Assembly (NCBI RefSeq): GCF_017168195.1
Contig: NZ_JADNYL010000004.1
Coordinates: 399,074 to 463,073, forward strand
Length of the DNA stretch: 64,000 nt
Source: Thalassotalea sp. G2M2-11
Lineage (GTDB): Bacteria > Pseudomonadota > Gammaproteobacteria > Enterobacterales > Alteromonadaceae
Direction: 5' to 3'
A model generated the notes under the pieces. It had not been told where the DNA came from. It ran no database searches and was given only the letters and a program-made list of their open reading frames with translations. This document shows positions 54,641 through 63,809 of this stretch, piece by piece; position 1 is the first letter of the stretch; every line of letters begins with the position of its first letter. The translations under genes were made by a program, and so were the position numbers.

Positions 54641-55606
54641 TTATGCGCCGCTAACAAACTCTTGTACATTTATTTGGCTAAGAGATAGCGCTGAGTTGTG
54701 AGGTAATGGTTGATGCCCCGAGAGAAGGTAAATAATTTTGTTGCCTGCCTCGGCTAATTCTAGTGCGTGTTGAAAGTTTATTAACATAGTCGAAGGAACC
54801 GATTGAGGGAATTTATCAGCGTCTCTTCTGACATATTCAATGAGGTTTTCATTGACAAGTTCGTCATAAAAAACCGCATCGGCAAATTGCATTTCTCGAT
54901 GCGCGGCTAGGGTTAACTTATCAGGATCGCCATCTAACGTATGTATAAAGGTTATTTCTCCGAGCGGCGGCGGTGTTTCTTCTTTTAAGCTGGCAATTAA
55001 CTGTTGCTCTGCTTGTTGGGTGTTATCTTGTAAAATGGCATTGCCAATAGTACCTCGCAGAGTGTTCTCCCAGAAAATCCGTCTATTTCTGATCCCTTTA
55101 ATACGGGCTTTAACATGATCACGAAATTTGAAGGAGAATTCGGCTAATTTGCCATAGCCATCAGGCAGAATTTTTTCAACTTGTTCGCGCAGCATTCTTA
55201 ATAGAATGGGGGCGCTGCCAGAACTCGACATGGCAATGATCATCGGAGAACGATCGATAATAGCTGGTGTGATATAGCTGCATAATTCAGGTTGGTCTAC
55301 CACGTTGATCAGAATGTTAAGATCATCAGCCTCATGATAAATAGCTTTGTTTACTTGTTCATCATCGGTGGCCGCTATCACTAAGTTATAGGGTGCTAAT
55401 AAACCAGGCTGGTAGTTATGGGCTAAGCGGTGGAGCCCGTGGCTGTCTATCAGGCGTTCAACACTTTCAGACACCTGTTCACACATCACAGTGATCTTGG
55501 TGGTGGTTTTTAATAACAATTCAATTTTTCGTGCAGCGACATCCCCACCACCAATAATTAAGGTGTTAAGTTTGCTGCCAGTAAGGAAGATTGGGAAATA
55601 ATTCAT
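54641..55606 (-). CDS. precorrin-2 dehydrogenase/ferrochelatase (CysG N-terminal type) with a vestigial methyltransferase tail
   Basis: 321 residues. The N-terminal 205 residues match the CysG dehydrogenase/chelatase module, which oxidises precorrin-2 and inserts Fe2+ to make siroheme: LIIGGGDVAARK (15-26), the catalytic NVVDQPELCSY (Asp104) and SSSGSAPILLRMLREQ. The C-terminal 100 residues resemble the start of the SUMT domain (GDPDKLTLAAHREMQFADAV, VRRDAD) but the SAM-site GAGPGD is replaced by TLDGDP, KRAG is missing and the sequence stops where GGDPF should lie. Uroporphyrinogen methylation must be done by another enzyme. Siroheme serves sulfite and nitrite reductases; the Fur-boxed neighbour is probably unrelated. 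Confidence 0.88.
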   Translation of the reverse strand: MNYFPIFLTGSKLNTLIIGGGDVAARKIELLLKTTTKITVMCEQVSESVERLIDSHGLHRLAHNYQPGLLAPYNLVIAATDDEQVNKAIYHEADDLNILINVVDQPELCSYITPAIIDRSPMIIAMSSSGSAPILLRMLREQVEKILPDGYGKLAEFSFKFRDHVKARIKGIRNRRIFWENTLRGTIGNAILQDNTQQAEQQLIASLKEETPPPLGEITFIHTLDGDPDKLTLAAHREMQFADAVFYDELVNENLIEYVRRDADKFPQSVPSTMLINFQHALELAEAGNKIIYLLSGHQPLPHNSALSLSQINVQEFVSGA

Positions 55607-55624
55607 AACGTTGTCGTTTATTTG

Positions 55625-56383
55625 TTATTTTAAATGCCATTTTTCCAACAGCTTATCATAACGTCCATCAGCTTTTATTGATGTTAAGCTGTTTTTCACT
55701 TTTTTTATTAATTCAGGGTCAGTGTGTAAGTTCGCTGCTAAGTACATATCGGAAGCAAAGTCAGGAATATCAAATATTAATGATAACATTGAAGCATCTA
55801 ATCCTGTTTTTATTATTTCATGTTTCCATATTACGCTGTTGGTAAAGGCAATGTCGACTCGGCCACTATATAAGGCTTCCCATAAAATGGAATATTTACT
55901 ACTGAGGTATAAATTTTTGTTAAGGGTAAAGCCTTTTTGCAATAAATAGTCCTCCGCTAAATCATGGCGGATTGAGCCTACCGAATACTGTTTAGCATCA
56001 TCAATAGAATTAATGGCAATATCTTTTCGTGTTTTTAACGCGGCGAAATAAGAGCGAATGGTATATAACTTATCGATCCAGATAAATTTTTGTTCGCGTT
56101 CTTCACTTCTTAACATTGAAAATATAAAAGTATTGGGTTGTTCTAGTGATAAACCGTAGCTTCTTGCCCATGGATAAAATTGAATTTTGCCATTAATCTG
56201 ACTTTCTTTAATGACAAGTTCCATCAGTTCAACTAATGCGCCAGAAGTGTTGTGCTGCTCATCGTTTGCTATTTGTAATGGCGGTAGATCTTCAGTGAAA
56301 AATATGACTTGTTGGCTATGTGCATAAAAGGATAAGCAAACAAAAATAAATAGCGAGAACAATTGACGACTTAGGTTCAGCAT
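55625..56383 (-). CDS. periplasmic solute-binding protein, family 3 type
   Basis: 252 residues from ATG 56383, preceded at six bases by AGAGGG; an upstream ATG at 56515 would add 44 non-signal-like residues. Signal peptide: LFSLFIFVCLSFYAHSQ. The mature protein resembles the paralogue at 39249 (YPWARSYGLSLEQPNTFIF against YPWSRAFMMAKERPNTCIY). Family-3 proteins bind polar amino acids or small acids. No transporter genes are adjacent. Also a leftward gene beside the siroheme gene; the two are 19 nt apart and may share a transcript. Confidence 0.83.
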   Translation of the reverse strand: MLNLSRQLFSLFIFVCLSFYAHSQQVIFFTEDLPPLQIANDEQHNTSGALVELMELVIKESQINGKIQFYPWARSYGLSLEQPNTFIFSMLRSEEREQKFIWIDKLYTIRSYFAALKTRKDIAINSIDDAKQYSVGSIRHDLAEDYLLQKGFTLNKNLYLSSKYSILWEALYSGRVDIAFTNSVIWKHEIIKTGLDASMLSLIFDIPDFASDMYLAANLHTDPELIKKVKNSLTSIKADGRYDKLLEKWHLK

Positions 56384-56500
56384 TTTTTTCCCTCTTGCTC
56401 GTTTCGATGATTCAGTTTGTTGTGTTAACCATGAAATTGCAATGAGTTTTGTTGATGAACAAGGTAAACTACCACTAAAGTATAGCGATAGAGACAAAAA

Positions 56501-57382
56501 ATGCCTTGGATACAATTAAGATTGAGCGCAGATGAAGAAACGGCTGAGAAATACAGTGATTGGTTAAGCGCTTGTGGCGCACAAGCCGTAACCTTTATTG
56601 ACGCGAAAGATACGCCAATTTATGAACCTTTACCGGGCGATGAAGTGACCTATTGGTCAAACACCATTGTGATGGGGCTTTATGATGCCTCGCATGATAT
56701 GGATAAAGTGTTAACTTATCTTAAAAGTATCCATCCTGATGGCGAGCAAATGTGCTATAAACTTGAGCAGCTTGAAGATAAAGATTGGGAGCGAGAGTGG
56801 ATGGACAATTTCCATCCGATGAAATTTGGCAAACGTTTGTGGATCTGTCCAAGTTGGCGTGAAGTACCTGAGCCTGAAGCTGTCAACGTGATGTTAGATC
56901 CTGGTTTAGCCTTTGGTACAGGTACACACCCAACTACGGCATTGTGCCTTACATGGCTTGATGGCTTAGATTTAACCGGTAAAACCCTTGTCGATTTTGG
57001 TTGTGGCTCGGGGATTTTATCATTAGCGGCATTAAAACTGGGGGCAGAAAAAGTTATCGGGATTGATATCGACCCTCAAGCACTACAAGCCAGTCAGGAA
57101 AATGCCAAGCGAAATGGTGTCGAAGACAGATTAGAATTGTACTTACCCAAAGATCAACCTACGTTAACGGCTGATGTGGTGGTTGCAAATATTCTGGCTG
57201 GCCCATTAAAAGAATTAGCACCTACCATTATGTCATTTGTTGGTGAGCATGGATTACTTGCGTTATCAGGGGTACTTGAGGTGCAAGCGCAAGAGTTACA
57301 AAACTTATATGGGCAATGGTGTCATATGGATCCGATCATGGTGCAAGAGGAATGGGTGCGTCTTTCAGGCCAGAAAAAATAA
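56501..57382 (+). CDS. prmA: ribosomal protein L11 methyltransferase
   Basis: 293-residue SAM-dependent enzyme that trimethylates L11 at its N-terminus and at lysines. N-terminal substrate domain includes [20 protein letters not shown] and [15 protein letters not shown]; the C-terminal methyltransferase shows [43 protein letters not shown] and [10 protein letters not shown]. Size is normal. It begins 118 nt from the divergent solute-binding gene and precedes dusB-fis, the usual order in gammaproteobacteria. Confidence 0.98.
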   Translation: MPWIQLRLSADEETAEKYSDWLSACGAQAVTFIDAKDTPIYEPLPGDEVTYWSNTIVMGLYDASHDMDKVLTYLKSIHPDGEQMCYKLEQLEDKDWEREWMDNFHPMKFGKRLWICPSWREVPEPEAVNVMLDPGLAFGTGTHPTTALCLTWLDGLDLTGKTLVDFGCGSGILSLAALKLGAEKVIGIDIDPQALQASQENAKRNGVEDRLELYLPKDQPTLTADVVVANILAGPLKELAPTIMSFVGEHGLLALSGVLEVQAQELQNLYGQWCHMDPIMVQEEWVRLSGQKK

Positions 57383-57408
57383 CTTAAAAATTGTGCAGAC
57401 TTTGAGAC

Positions 57409-57493
57409 TAAATTGTACAAAATCTGCACGCATCAATAGTTTGCAAAATGTCAATAAAAAAATATTGAAAAAAAGCCGCATTTGTACAATTTA
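57409..57493. repeat. 13-bp inverted repeat pair flanking the dusB-fis leader
   Basis: TAAATTGTACAAA (57409-57421) recurs as its exact reverse complement TTTGTACAATTTA (57481-57493). Each contains the self-complementary 8-mer TTGTACAA. The distal copy ends six bases before the -35 element of the likely dusB-fis promoter. They may be operator sites, or could pair in a long hairpin. A further dyad GTGCAGA/TCTGCAC (57393-57429) overlaps the first copy and may serve prmA termination. Confidence 0.6.
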
Positions 57494-57498
57494 TATGC

Positions 57499-57527
57499 TT
57501 TTCAATCGCCCAAAAAACGCGTAAACT
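57499..57527 (+). promoter_or_regulatory. predicted promoter of dusB-fis
   Basis: TTTTCA (57499-57504), 17 bp, TAAACT (57522-57527), followed by the GC-rich discriminator TAGCGCCC. A GC-rich discriminator is a feature of the growth-rate- and ppGpp-controlled fis promoter in enterobacteria, so similar stringent control is likely. Confidence 0.55.
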
Positions 57528-57565
57528 TAGCGCCCTTTTGAAAGGTAGCTCAAAAAAGCAACAGT

Positions 57566-58531
57566 GTGAAGATAGGTTCTTATACGTTAGCAAGTAATAC
57601 TATGCTTGCCCCAATGGCCGGAATTACCGACCAACCATTTAGGCAATTATGTTGCCAGATGGGGGCTGGATTAGCGGTATCAGAAATGGTATCTGCCAAC
57701 CCTAAGGTATGGAATACTAATAAATCTAAACGCCGTTTAGTGCATAGTGAAGATGCTGGTATTCGCTCAGTGCAAATAGCAGGGTCTGATCCACAAGAGT
57801 TAGCCTTTGCCGCCCAGATAAATGTTGATAATGGTGCACAAATTATCGATATCAATATGGGTTGCCCAGCAAAAAAGGTAAATAAAAAATTAGCGGGTTC
57901 AGCGTTATTGAAAGAGCCAGCCTTAGTTGAACAGATAATTCAAGCTGTGGTTAATAAGGTTGATGTACCAGTAACATTGAAAATTCGTACAGGATGGTGC
58001 GAAAACTCGCGAAATGGTATTGAAATAGCAAAAATTGCAGAAATTAATGGCATACAGTCCCTTGTTGTTCACGGTCGTACTCGCAGCGACTTTTACAAAG
58101 GGGATGCTGAATATGACACGATCAAAGCAATTAAGCAGGCTGTTTCTATTCCTGTTGTCGCTAATGGTGATATCACCAGCGTAGAAAAAGCATCACAAGT
58201 GCTTAATTACACAGGAGCTGATGCCATTATGGTTGGTAGGGGGGCTCAAGGGCGTCCATGGTTTTTTAGGGAAATAAATCATTATTTGAAAACCGGCCAA
58301 CAGTTAGCGTCACCCTCAATGGAAGAGATCCGCTCAATTTTAATTGGGCATGTACAAGAGTTACACAAATTTTATGGTGACTTTATGGGTGTTCGATTTG
58401 CCCGAAAGCACGTTTCTTGGTACTTGCAAACGCTAGACCCAGAAAAACAGTTTCGTTCTATTTTTAATGCGTTAGAGTCTGAACAACAACAGCTCGAAGC
58501 ATTGACTAGATATTTTGATAATTTAATTTAA
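57566..58531 (+). CDS. dusB: tRNA-dihydrouridine synthase B
   Basis: 321-residue FMN-dependent TIM-barrel enzyme that reduces uridine to dihydrouridine at a fixed tRNA position. Motifs: [12 protein letters not shown] near residue 15, the catalytic Cys in [28 protein letters not shown] and [15 protein letters not shown]. It starts at GTG 57566; an overlapping ATG is absent. The next gene is fis, 17 nt away, the conserved dusB-fis operon. Confidence 0.97.
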   Translation: MKIGSYTLASNTMLAPMAGITDQPFRQLCCQMGAGLAVSEMVSANPKVWNTNKSKRRLVHSEDAGIRSVQIAGSDPQELAFAAQINVDNGAQIIDINMGCPAKKVNKKLAGSALLKEPALVEQIIQAVVNKVDVPVTLKIRTGWCENSRNGIEIAKIAEINGIQSLVVHGRTRSDFYKGDAEYDTIKAIKQAVSIPVVANGDITSVEKASQVLNYTGADAIMVGRGAQGRPWFFREINHYLKTGQQLASPSMEEIRSILIGHVQELHKFYGDFMGVRFARKHVSWYLQTLDPEKQFRSIFNALESEQQQLEALTRYFDNLI

Positions 58532-58548
58532 GAAAGAGTCTGAACTTT

Positions 58549-58836
58549 ATGTTTGAACAAAATATTTCATCTCCATTCGTTACAGGTAACATGCAAACTC
58601 AAACTGAGGCATCTCCTTTACGCAGCCAAGCAAAGATTGCTATTAGCAATTATTTATCTCAATTAAATGGTAACGATGTTGACGATATGTACGACCTTGT
58701 CCTATCTGAAATCGAAGCGCCAATGTTAGAAGAGGTGATGAAGTATACCCGCGGTAATCAAACACGTGCCGCTAATTTATTAGGCATTAACCGTGGTACT
58801 TTACGCAAGAAGCTTAAAAAATACGGTATGAACTAA
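58549..58836 (+). CDS. fis: DNA-binding protein Fis
   Basis: 95-residue nucleoid protein that bends DNA and activates rRNA promoters in growing cells. The C-terminal helix-turn-helix [20 protein letters not shown] (helices about 70-92) is nearly that of enterobacterial Fis; the N-terminal part holds the flexible beta arms and dimer helices ([17 protein letters not shown]). Length is close to the 98 residues of E. coli. It is co-transcribed with dusB and followed by a terminator. Confidence 0.98.
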   Translation: MFEQNISSPFVTGNMQTQTEASPLRSQAKIAISNYLSQLNGNDVDDMYDLVLSEIEAPMLEEVMKYTRGNQTRAANLLGINRGTLRKKLKKYGMN

Positions 58837-58860
58837 AATGACGCAGGTTAGCCTGCACTG

Positions 58861-58885
58861 AAAAAGCACCTTAGGGTGCTTTTTT
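58861..58885 (+). terminator. Rho-independent terminator after fis
   Basis: AAAAAGCACC (58861-58870), loop TTAG, GGTGCT (58875-58880) and T-run to 58885. A smaller hairpin GCAGG/CCTGC (58843-58856) precedes it. Confidence 0.92.
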
Positions 58886-59046
58886 ACTTATGATAGATTG
58901 AATATGTTTGTAGCGATAAAAACTTTTAATTATCTCTACAAATAATCAGGACAAGATAATACCCTAAGTTACGCGGCGTATTATCAGCCAAGGACATATG
59001 TCAAAGGCCAGACATTATTTTAAATTTAAAGGTAACTGATAAAGCA

Positions 59047-60648
59047 ATGGATACTCCACGCCCGATCAAACGTGCACTGTTAAGTGTATCTGACAAAACT
59101 GGTATTGTAGATTTTGCTCGCAATCTTGCGCAAAAAGGCGTTGATATTTTATCAACAGGTGGTACGGCTAAATTATTAGCTGATAACGGCATTCAGGTGA
59201 CAGAAGTCTCTGATCATACGGGTCATCCTGAAATTATGGATGGTCGTGTTAAAACACTTCATCCAAAAATTCACGGTGGAATTTTAGCGCGTCGTGGTAC
59301 TGATGAATCAGTGATGGCAGAAAACAACATTGATGCTATTGATATGGTCGTTGTGAATTTATATCCATTTGCTAATACCGTTGCTAACGATGATTGCACG
59401 TTAGAAGATGCTATTGAAAATATCGACATCGGCGGACCTACTATGGTGCGTGCGGCGGCAAAAAACCATAAAGACGTCACTATTATTGTCAATGCTTGTG
59501 ATTATGATCGTGTATTAGAAGAAATGAATAATAATGGTGATTCATTAACTTATAACACGCGTTTCGATTTAGCGATTGCGGCTTACGAGCACACAGCTGC
59601 TTACGACGGCATGATCGCCAACTACTTTGGCAAAATGTTATCGGCGCATGCTGATAACAATCAAACGGTAAGCTTTGAAGAAAAAAACAAGTTCCCACGT
59701 ACCTTCAATAGTCAGTTCATTAAAAAGCAAGATTTACGTTATGGTGAGAATTCACACCAAGATGCTGCTTTTTATGTGGAAGCTCAACCAGAAGAAGCAT
59801 CGGTTTCAACCGCCAGCCAACTTCAAGGTAAAGCATTATCTTATAACAATATTGCTGATACCGATGCAGCATTAGAGTGCGTGAAAGAATTCGACGAGCC
59901 AGCTTGTGTGATTGTTAAACATGCCAACCCTTGTGGTGTGGCTATTGCTGAGAATATTTTAGCGGCATATGAAAGTGCTTTTAAAACCGATCCTACTTCT
60001 GCTTTTGGCGGTATTATCGCCTTTAACCGTGAATTAGATGCAGATACTGCCGAAGCTATCGTTTCTCGTCAGTTTGTTGAAGTGATCATTGCACCACTTA
60101 TTTCAGATGCTGCGGCACAAATTGTTGCTGCTAAGCCAAATGTACGTTTACTCGAGTGTGGTCAGTGGGATACTCAAACTACAGGTGTTGATTATAAACG
60201 CGTCAATGGTGGCCTATTAGTACAAGACAGAGATCAAGGTCGTGTAGCTGATGCTGATTTAAAAGTGGTAACTAAACGTCAACCAACTGAAGATGAAATG
60301 CGTGATCTTAAGTTTTGTTGGAAAGTGGCAAAATTTGTCAAATCCAATGCCATTGTTTATGTGAAGAATAACATGACAATCGGCGTGGGTGCGGGACAAA
60401 TGAGCCGTGTATATTCTGCCAAGGTTGCTGGTATTAAAGCGGCCGATGAAAACCTTGAAGTGAAAGGTTCAGTAATGGCATCTGATGCATTTTTCCCATT
60501 CCGTGACGGTTTAGATGCAGCAGCTGAAGCTGGTATTACTGCGGTTATTCAACCAGGTGGTTCAATGCGTGATGAAGAAGTGATTGCCGCGGCCGATGAA
60601 CACAATATTGCTATGGTGTTCACAGGGATGCGTCACTTCCGCCATTAA
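59047..60648 (+). CDS. purH: bifunctional AICAR transformylase/IMP cyclohydrolase
   Basis: 533 residues catalysing the last two steps of IMP synthesis: formylation of AICAR with 10-formyl-THF, then ring closure. The N-terminal MGS-like cyclohydrolase domain starts [17 protein letters not shown] and includes [25 protein letters not shown]; the C-terminal transformylase domain shows [25 protein letters not shown] and AFGGIIAFN. Gene follows fis at 210 bp. purD lies 1.1 kb downstream with a methyltransferase-like gene between them; in enterobacteria purH and purD are adjacent. No PurR-box was recognised. Confidence 0.98.
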   Translation: MDTPRPIKRALLSVSDKTGIVDFARNLAQKGVDILSTGGTAKLLADNGIQVTEVSDHTGHPEIMDGRVKTLHPKIHGGILARRGTDESVMAENNIDAIDMVVVNLYPFANTVANDDCTLEDAIENIDIGGPTMVRAAAKNHKDVTIIVNACDYDRVLEEMNNNGDSLTYNTRFDLAIAAYEHTAAYDGMIANYFGKMLSAHADNNQTVSFEEKNKFPRTFNSQFIKKQDLRYGENSHQDAAFYVEAQPEEASVSTASQLQGKALSYNNIADTDAALECVKEFDEPACVIVKHANPCGVAIAENILAAYESAFKTDPTSAFGGIIAFNRELDADTAEAIVSRQFVEVIIAPLISDAAAQIVAAKPNVRLLECGQWDTQTTGVDYKRVNGGLLVQDRDQGRVADADLKVVTKRQPTEDEMRDLKFCWKVAKFVKSNAIVYVKNNMTIGVGAGQMSRVYSAKVAGIKAADENLEVKGSVMASDAFFPFRDGLDAAAEAGITAVIQPGGSMRDEEVIAAADEHNIAMVFTGMRHFRH

Positions 60649-60667
60649 TTACTACTGTGACTTGGCT

Positions 60668-60692
60668 TGACCTTTCACATCGTGAAAGGTCA
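60668..60692 (+). terminator. hairpin after purH
   Basis: TGACCTTTCAC (60668-60678), ATC, GTGAAAGGTCA (60682-60692): an 11-bp perfect stem 20 bases after the purH stop. It lacks a good T-run, so termination efficiency is uncertain. Confidence 0.5.
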
Positions 60693-60831
60693 GTTGATGC
60701 AATGAGTTTAAACGTTAGAAATATTTTCTGACGTTTTTTTAATTGTTTTCTTGGTAATGAATATTGTTTCCTCTGTTTTCGGTCTTATATTCTGTTATAA
60801 ATACAATGTGTCAATTTTATGGAAGAGTGTA

Positions 60832-61677
60832 ATGAAAACAATAAGAAATAAGTTAATCAGTGCAATTATTGCTTCAACGGCAACAATTGGTATGACCGCA
60901 AGTGCTACACCAGTCAATGAAACTTCACAAGTCGCGAAAGCGCATGAGCTTGCGTTAGTTAAAAAAGCAATGTCAGGTGCGCACCGTAGTGCAAAAAGTA
61001 AGGCGCGTGATCAATATCGTCATCCCGCAGAGACCTTAGCTTTTTTTGGTTTTCGCCCTGATATGACGGTGGTAGAAATTACCCCTGGTGGTGGCTGGTA
61101 TACTGAAATATTAGCTCCCGCATTAAAAGGAACAGGCAAACTTTACGGTGCTCATTATCCTGACACCGGTGAAGACAACTATTACACTCGTTCGCGTCGT
61201 AATTTAGAAAAAAAGCTAGCAAGTGATATGGTGTTCAATGAGGTTGAGCTAACTGATTTTGATCCAAAAGCTGGCAGTGACTTAGCTCCTGCTGGTACTG
61301 CTGATTTAGTCTTAACGTTTCGTAACCTACATAACTGGGGCGAAGCAGGCATGGCGCAAGTATTCAAAGATGCTTATAAAGCGTTAAAAAAAGGTGGTGT
61401 ATTAGGGGTAGTTGAACACCGTATGCCAGCGTCACAACCTTGGCAAGAAAACCAAAAGAGTGGTTATGTGCCTCAAGCTCTCGCGGTAAAATATGCACAA
61501 GCTGCTGGTTTCACCTTAGCGGCAACGAGTGAAATTAATGCAAATCCAAAAGATACGGCGACACATCCTAAAGGTGTTTGGACGTTACCGCCAAGTTTAG
61601 CCTTGGGTGAGCAAGACAAAGCAAAATATTTAGCGATAGGCGAAAGCGATCGCATGACGTTAAAATTTGTAAAATAA
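60832..61677 (+). CDS. secreted class I SAM-methyltransferase-fold protein
   Basis: 281 residues from ATG 60832 (GGAAGAG eight bases upstream). The first 24 residues form a signal peptide with a hydrophobic core ISAIIASTATIGMTASA. The mature part has a Rossmann methyltransferase fold: HPAETLAFFGFRPDMTVVEI, a glycine-rich PGGGWYTEILAPAL in place of GxGxG, a DLVLTFRNLHNWG strand-loop (motif IV) and ALKKGGVLGVVEHRMP. Homologues with signal peptides are found widely. SAM is not known to be available in the periplasm, so an enzymatic role there is doubtful. Between purH and purD; function unknown. A longer start at 60751 lacks signal-like order. Confidence 0.85.
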   Translation: MKTIRNKLISAIIASTATIGMTASATPVNETSQVAKAHELALVKKAMSGAHRSAKSKARDQYRHPAETLAFFGFRPDMTVVEITPGGGWYTEILAPALKGTGKLYGAHYPDTGEDNYYTRSRRNLEKKLASDMVFNEVELTDFDPKAGSDLAPAGTADLVLTFRNLHNWGEAGMAQVFKDAYKALKKGGVLGVVEHRMPASQPWQENQKSGYVPQALAVKYAQAAGFTLAATSEINANPKDTATHPKGVWTLPPSLALGEQDKAKYLAIGESDRMTLKFVK

Positions 61678-61728
61678 AACATAGTGGATAGTTAGCGCTA
61701 TTTACTTCGACTTTTTAGGAATTAAAAA

Positions 61729-63015
61729 ATGAAGGTATTAGTCATTGGTAGTGGTGGTCGTGAGCATGCATTGGCATGGAAAGCGGCGCAATCAACACAA
61801 GTTGAGCAAGTGTTTGTTGCACCTGGTAACGCGGGAACGGCCACTGAGGCGAAATTAGAAAATGTTGATATAGCGGTGGGAAACATACCTGCACTTGTTG
61901 ATTTTGCTAAAACGAATGACATAGCGTTAACTATCGTTGGACCTGAACAACCATTAGTGGATGGTGTGGTTGATGCTTTTCAAAAAGAAGGGCTCAATAT
62001 TTTTGGTCCATCAGCTAAAGCTGCTCAATTAGAAGGTTCAAAGTCGTTCACTAAAGATTTTTTAGCACGTCATCATATTCCCACCGGCGCTTATCAGAAT
62101 TTTACTGAAATAGAACCTGCAATTGCTTATGTCAGAGAACAAGGTGCTCCCATTGTTGTCAAAGCGGATGGCCTGGCGGCAGGTAAAGGGGTTATTGTCG
62201 CAATGACTCTGGCAGAAGCAGAAGATGCAATTAAAGATATGCTTGCTGGAAATGCCTTTGGTGATGCTGGCCACCGCGTGGTGATTGAAGAATTCCTTGA
62301 AGGTGAAGAAGCAAGTTTTATCGTAATGGTCGATGGTAAAAACATCTTACCGTTTGCGACTAGCCAAGATCATAAACGTGCTTATAACAACGATGAAGGT
62401 CCAAATACTGGTGGCATGGGAGCATATTCTCCTGCACCTGTCGTAACACCGGAAATTCATAATCGCATCATGAATGAAGTGATTGTGCCTACGGTTGAAG
62501 GTATGGCAAAAGAAGATGCACCATACACGGGCTTTTTATATGCCGGTTTAATGATCGCCGCGGATGGCACACCAAAAGTGATTGAATATAATTGTCGTTT
62601 TGGTGATCCAGAAACACAGCCTATTATGATGCGTTTACAATCTGACTTAGTTGAATTGTGTTTAGCTGCGTGTCATCAACAGCTTGATAACAAAGAAATT
62701 AGCTTTGATTCGCGCGCTGCAGTGGGGGTTGTACTTGCGGCGGCAGGTTACCCTGGAAGCTACCCGAAAGGCGATGTAATTTCTGGGTTAGAGAGTAATA
62801 CGGCTGAAGATCGTAAAACCTTCCATGCTGGTACCGCATTGAAAGGTGAACAGATCGTCACGGCAGGCGGGCGTGTGTTATGTGCGACAGCATTAGGTGA
62901 AAGCGTAACATCAGCACAAAAAGCAGCTTATGAATTATTAGGGCAAATTACTTGGCAAGGTGTTGAATATCGAACAGATATTGCACATCGAGCAATTGCC
63001 CGAGAGCAAGAATAA
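61729..63015 (+). CDS. purD: phosphoribosylamine-glycine ligase (GAR synthetase)
   Basis: 428-residue ATP-grasp enzyme joining phosphoribosylamine and glycine in purine synthesis. Starts MKVLVIGSGGREHALAWK (PurD N-domain), then GNAGTATEAKLEN, TIVGPEQPLVDG, the ATP-grasp region PIVVKADGLAAGKGV, EEFLEGEEASFIVMVDG, and NCRFGDPETQ with the C-domain after it. Size normal. RBS AGGAAT lies upstream. A strong terminator follows. Confidence 0.98.
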   Translation: MKVLVIGSGGREHALAWKAAQSTQVEQVFVAPGNAGTATEAKLENVDIAVGNIPALVDFAKTNDIALTIVGPEQPLVDGVVDAFQKEGLNIFGPSAKAAQLEGSKSFTKDFLARHHIPTGAYQNFTEIEPAIAYVREQGAPIVVKADGLAAGKGVIVAMTLAEAEDAIKDMLAGNAFGDAGHRVVIEEFLEGEEASFIVMVDGKNILPFATSQDHKRAYNNDEGPNTGGMGAYSPAPVVTPEIHNRIMNEVIVPTVEGMAKEDAPYTGFLYAGLMIAADGTPKVIEYNCRFGDPETQPIMMRLQSDLVELCLAACHQQLDNKEISFDSRAAVGVVLAAAGYPGSYPKGDVISGLESNTAEDRKTFHAGTALKGEQIVTAGGRVLCATALGESVTSAQKAAYELLGQITWQGVEYRTDIAHRAIAREQE

Positions 63016-63032
63016 TTTAATACATTCATTGT

Positions 63033-63070
63033 AAAAAAAGCCTGAAGCCATAAACTTCAGGCTTTTTTTT
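63033..63070. terminator. bidirectional Rho-independent terminator between purD and the repeat-protein gene
   Basis: AAAAAAAGCCTGAAG (63033-63047), 7-nt loop, CTTCAGGCTTTTTTT (63055-63069) and a further T. A perfect stem with A- and T-runs on both sides, ending at the stop codon of the convergent gene. Confidence 0.93.
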
Positions 63071-63809
63071 AATGATTCTTGGTCAGTTTTTCTAACTTTG
63101 CTCCACCAGCAATTGCCGCATCGATTGCTGAGTTTTGATTGAGCCCTGCTTTTATTGCACTATCAACTATGAGTTGGTCATGTTTAGCTTCGCTTGAATG
63201 TACTGCCTGAGTCACGACCTCTTCGCCATTGTCGGGAAATAAATTAATTGTATCCATCACGAATTTGGCGATTTTATCCGGCACGGCTTTGATTGCGCCA
63301 GTTAAAATACCTAAAAAGCTGTCTGGATAATGAGTGAAAGTGTTATCAAGTACCGCTTGTGAAACTACCGGCTCGGTTTGGATAGCAACTCTGACAATAT
63401 TCTCGATATTAGCAGGATCGTTTTGTATGGCAATATTGACAATTTCCTGAGCATAGGCTGGCTCAGTTTCAATCGCAATGGCAATAACTTCTGCAGGATC
63501 AGCAACTTTTTCAGCAAGTACTGTTGAAATAACATCACAAGCTAAGACGGGTTCGGCTTGAATAGCACCGATCATGATCGCTTTATATTGCTCTGGATAT
63601 AAGTTAAGTGCCACTTTTAACACCAAATCCACTTGTTCAGGGTATCGGGTCAGAATGGAACTAACACTATTTTTAATTGAAATTTGCTGTTTAACTTGTT
63701 GGCTTAACAGTTTGGCGATCAACTCTTGTTGCTTAAACTGCGCGATATCCTTCGCAAATACACCGGTGCTTAGACCGCAAAGTAGTAACAAAACAATTAA
63801 TCTACTCAT
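63069..63809 (-). CDS. secreted helical-repeat protein of unknown function
   Basis: 246 residues. Signal peptide MSRLIVLLLLCGLSTGVFA (1-19). The mature protein contains about seven imperfect copies of a roughly 18-residue unit around the pattern [Y/D/E]P-x5-IV-xx-AI-xx-[E/D]P, for example PAYAQEIVNIAIQNDP, PANIENIVRVAIQTEP and PDKIAKFVMDTINLFP, from about 57 to 200. The two-helix-per-turn look suggests a small alpha solenoid. The C-terminus (SAIDAAIAGGAKLEKL) is glycine/alanine-rich. Function unknown. Single gene, upstream 190 bp (63810-64000) hold no further gene that I can see. Confidence 0.75.
   Translation of the reverse strand: MSRLIVLLLLCGLSTGVFAKDIAQFKQQELIAKLLSQQVKQQISIKNSVSSILTRYPEQVDLVLKVALNLYPEQYKAIMIGAIQAEPVLACDVISTVLAEKVADPAEVIAIAIETEPAYAQEIVNIAIQNDPANIENIVRVAIQTEPVVSQAVLDNTFTHYPDSFLGILTGAIKAVPDKIAKFVMDTINLFPDNGEEVVTQAVHSSEAKHDQLIVDSAIKAGLNQNSAIDAAIAGGAKLEKLTKNH

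Noticed and set aside
58837..59046. PurR box or riboswitch upstream of purH
   Set aside because: No ACGCAAACG-type dyad and no known aptamer motif; only the fis terminator and a short AT-rich leader were found.
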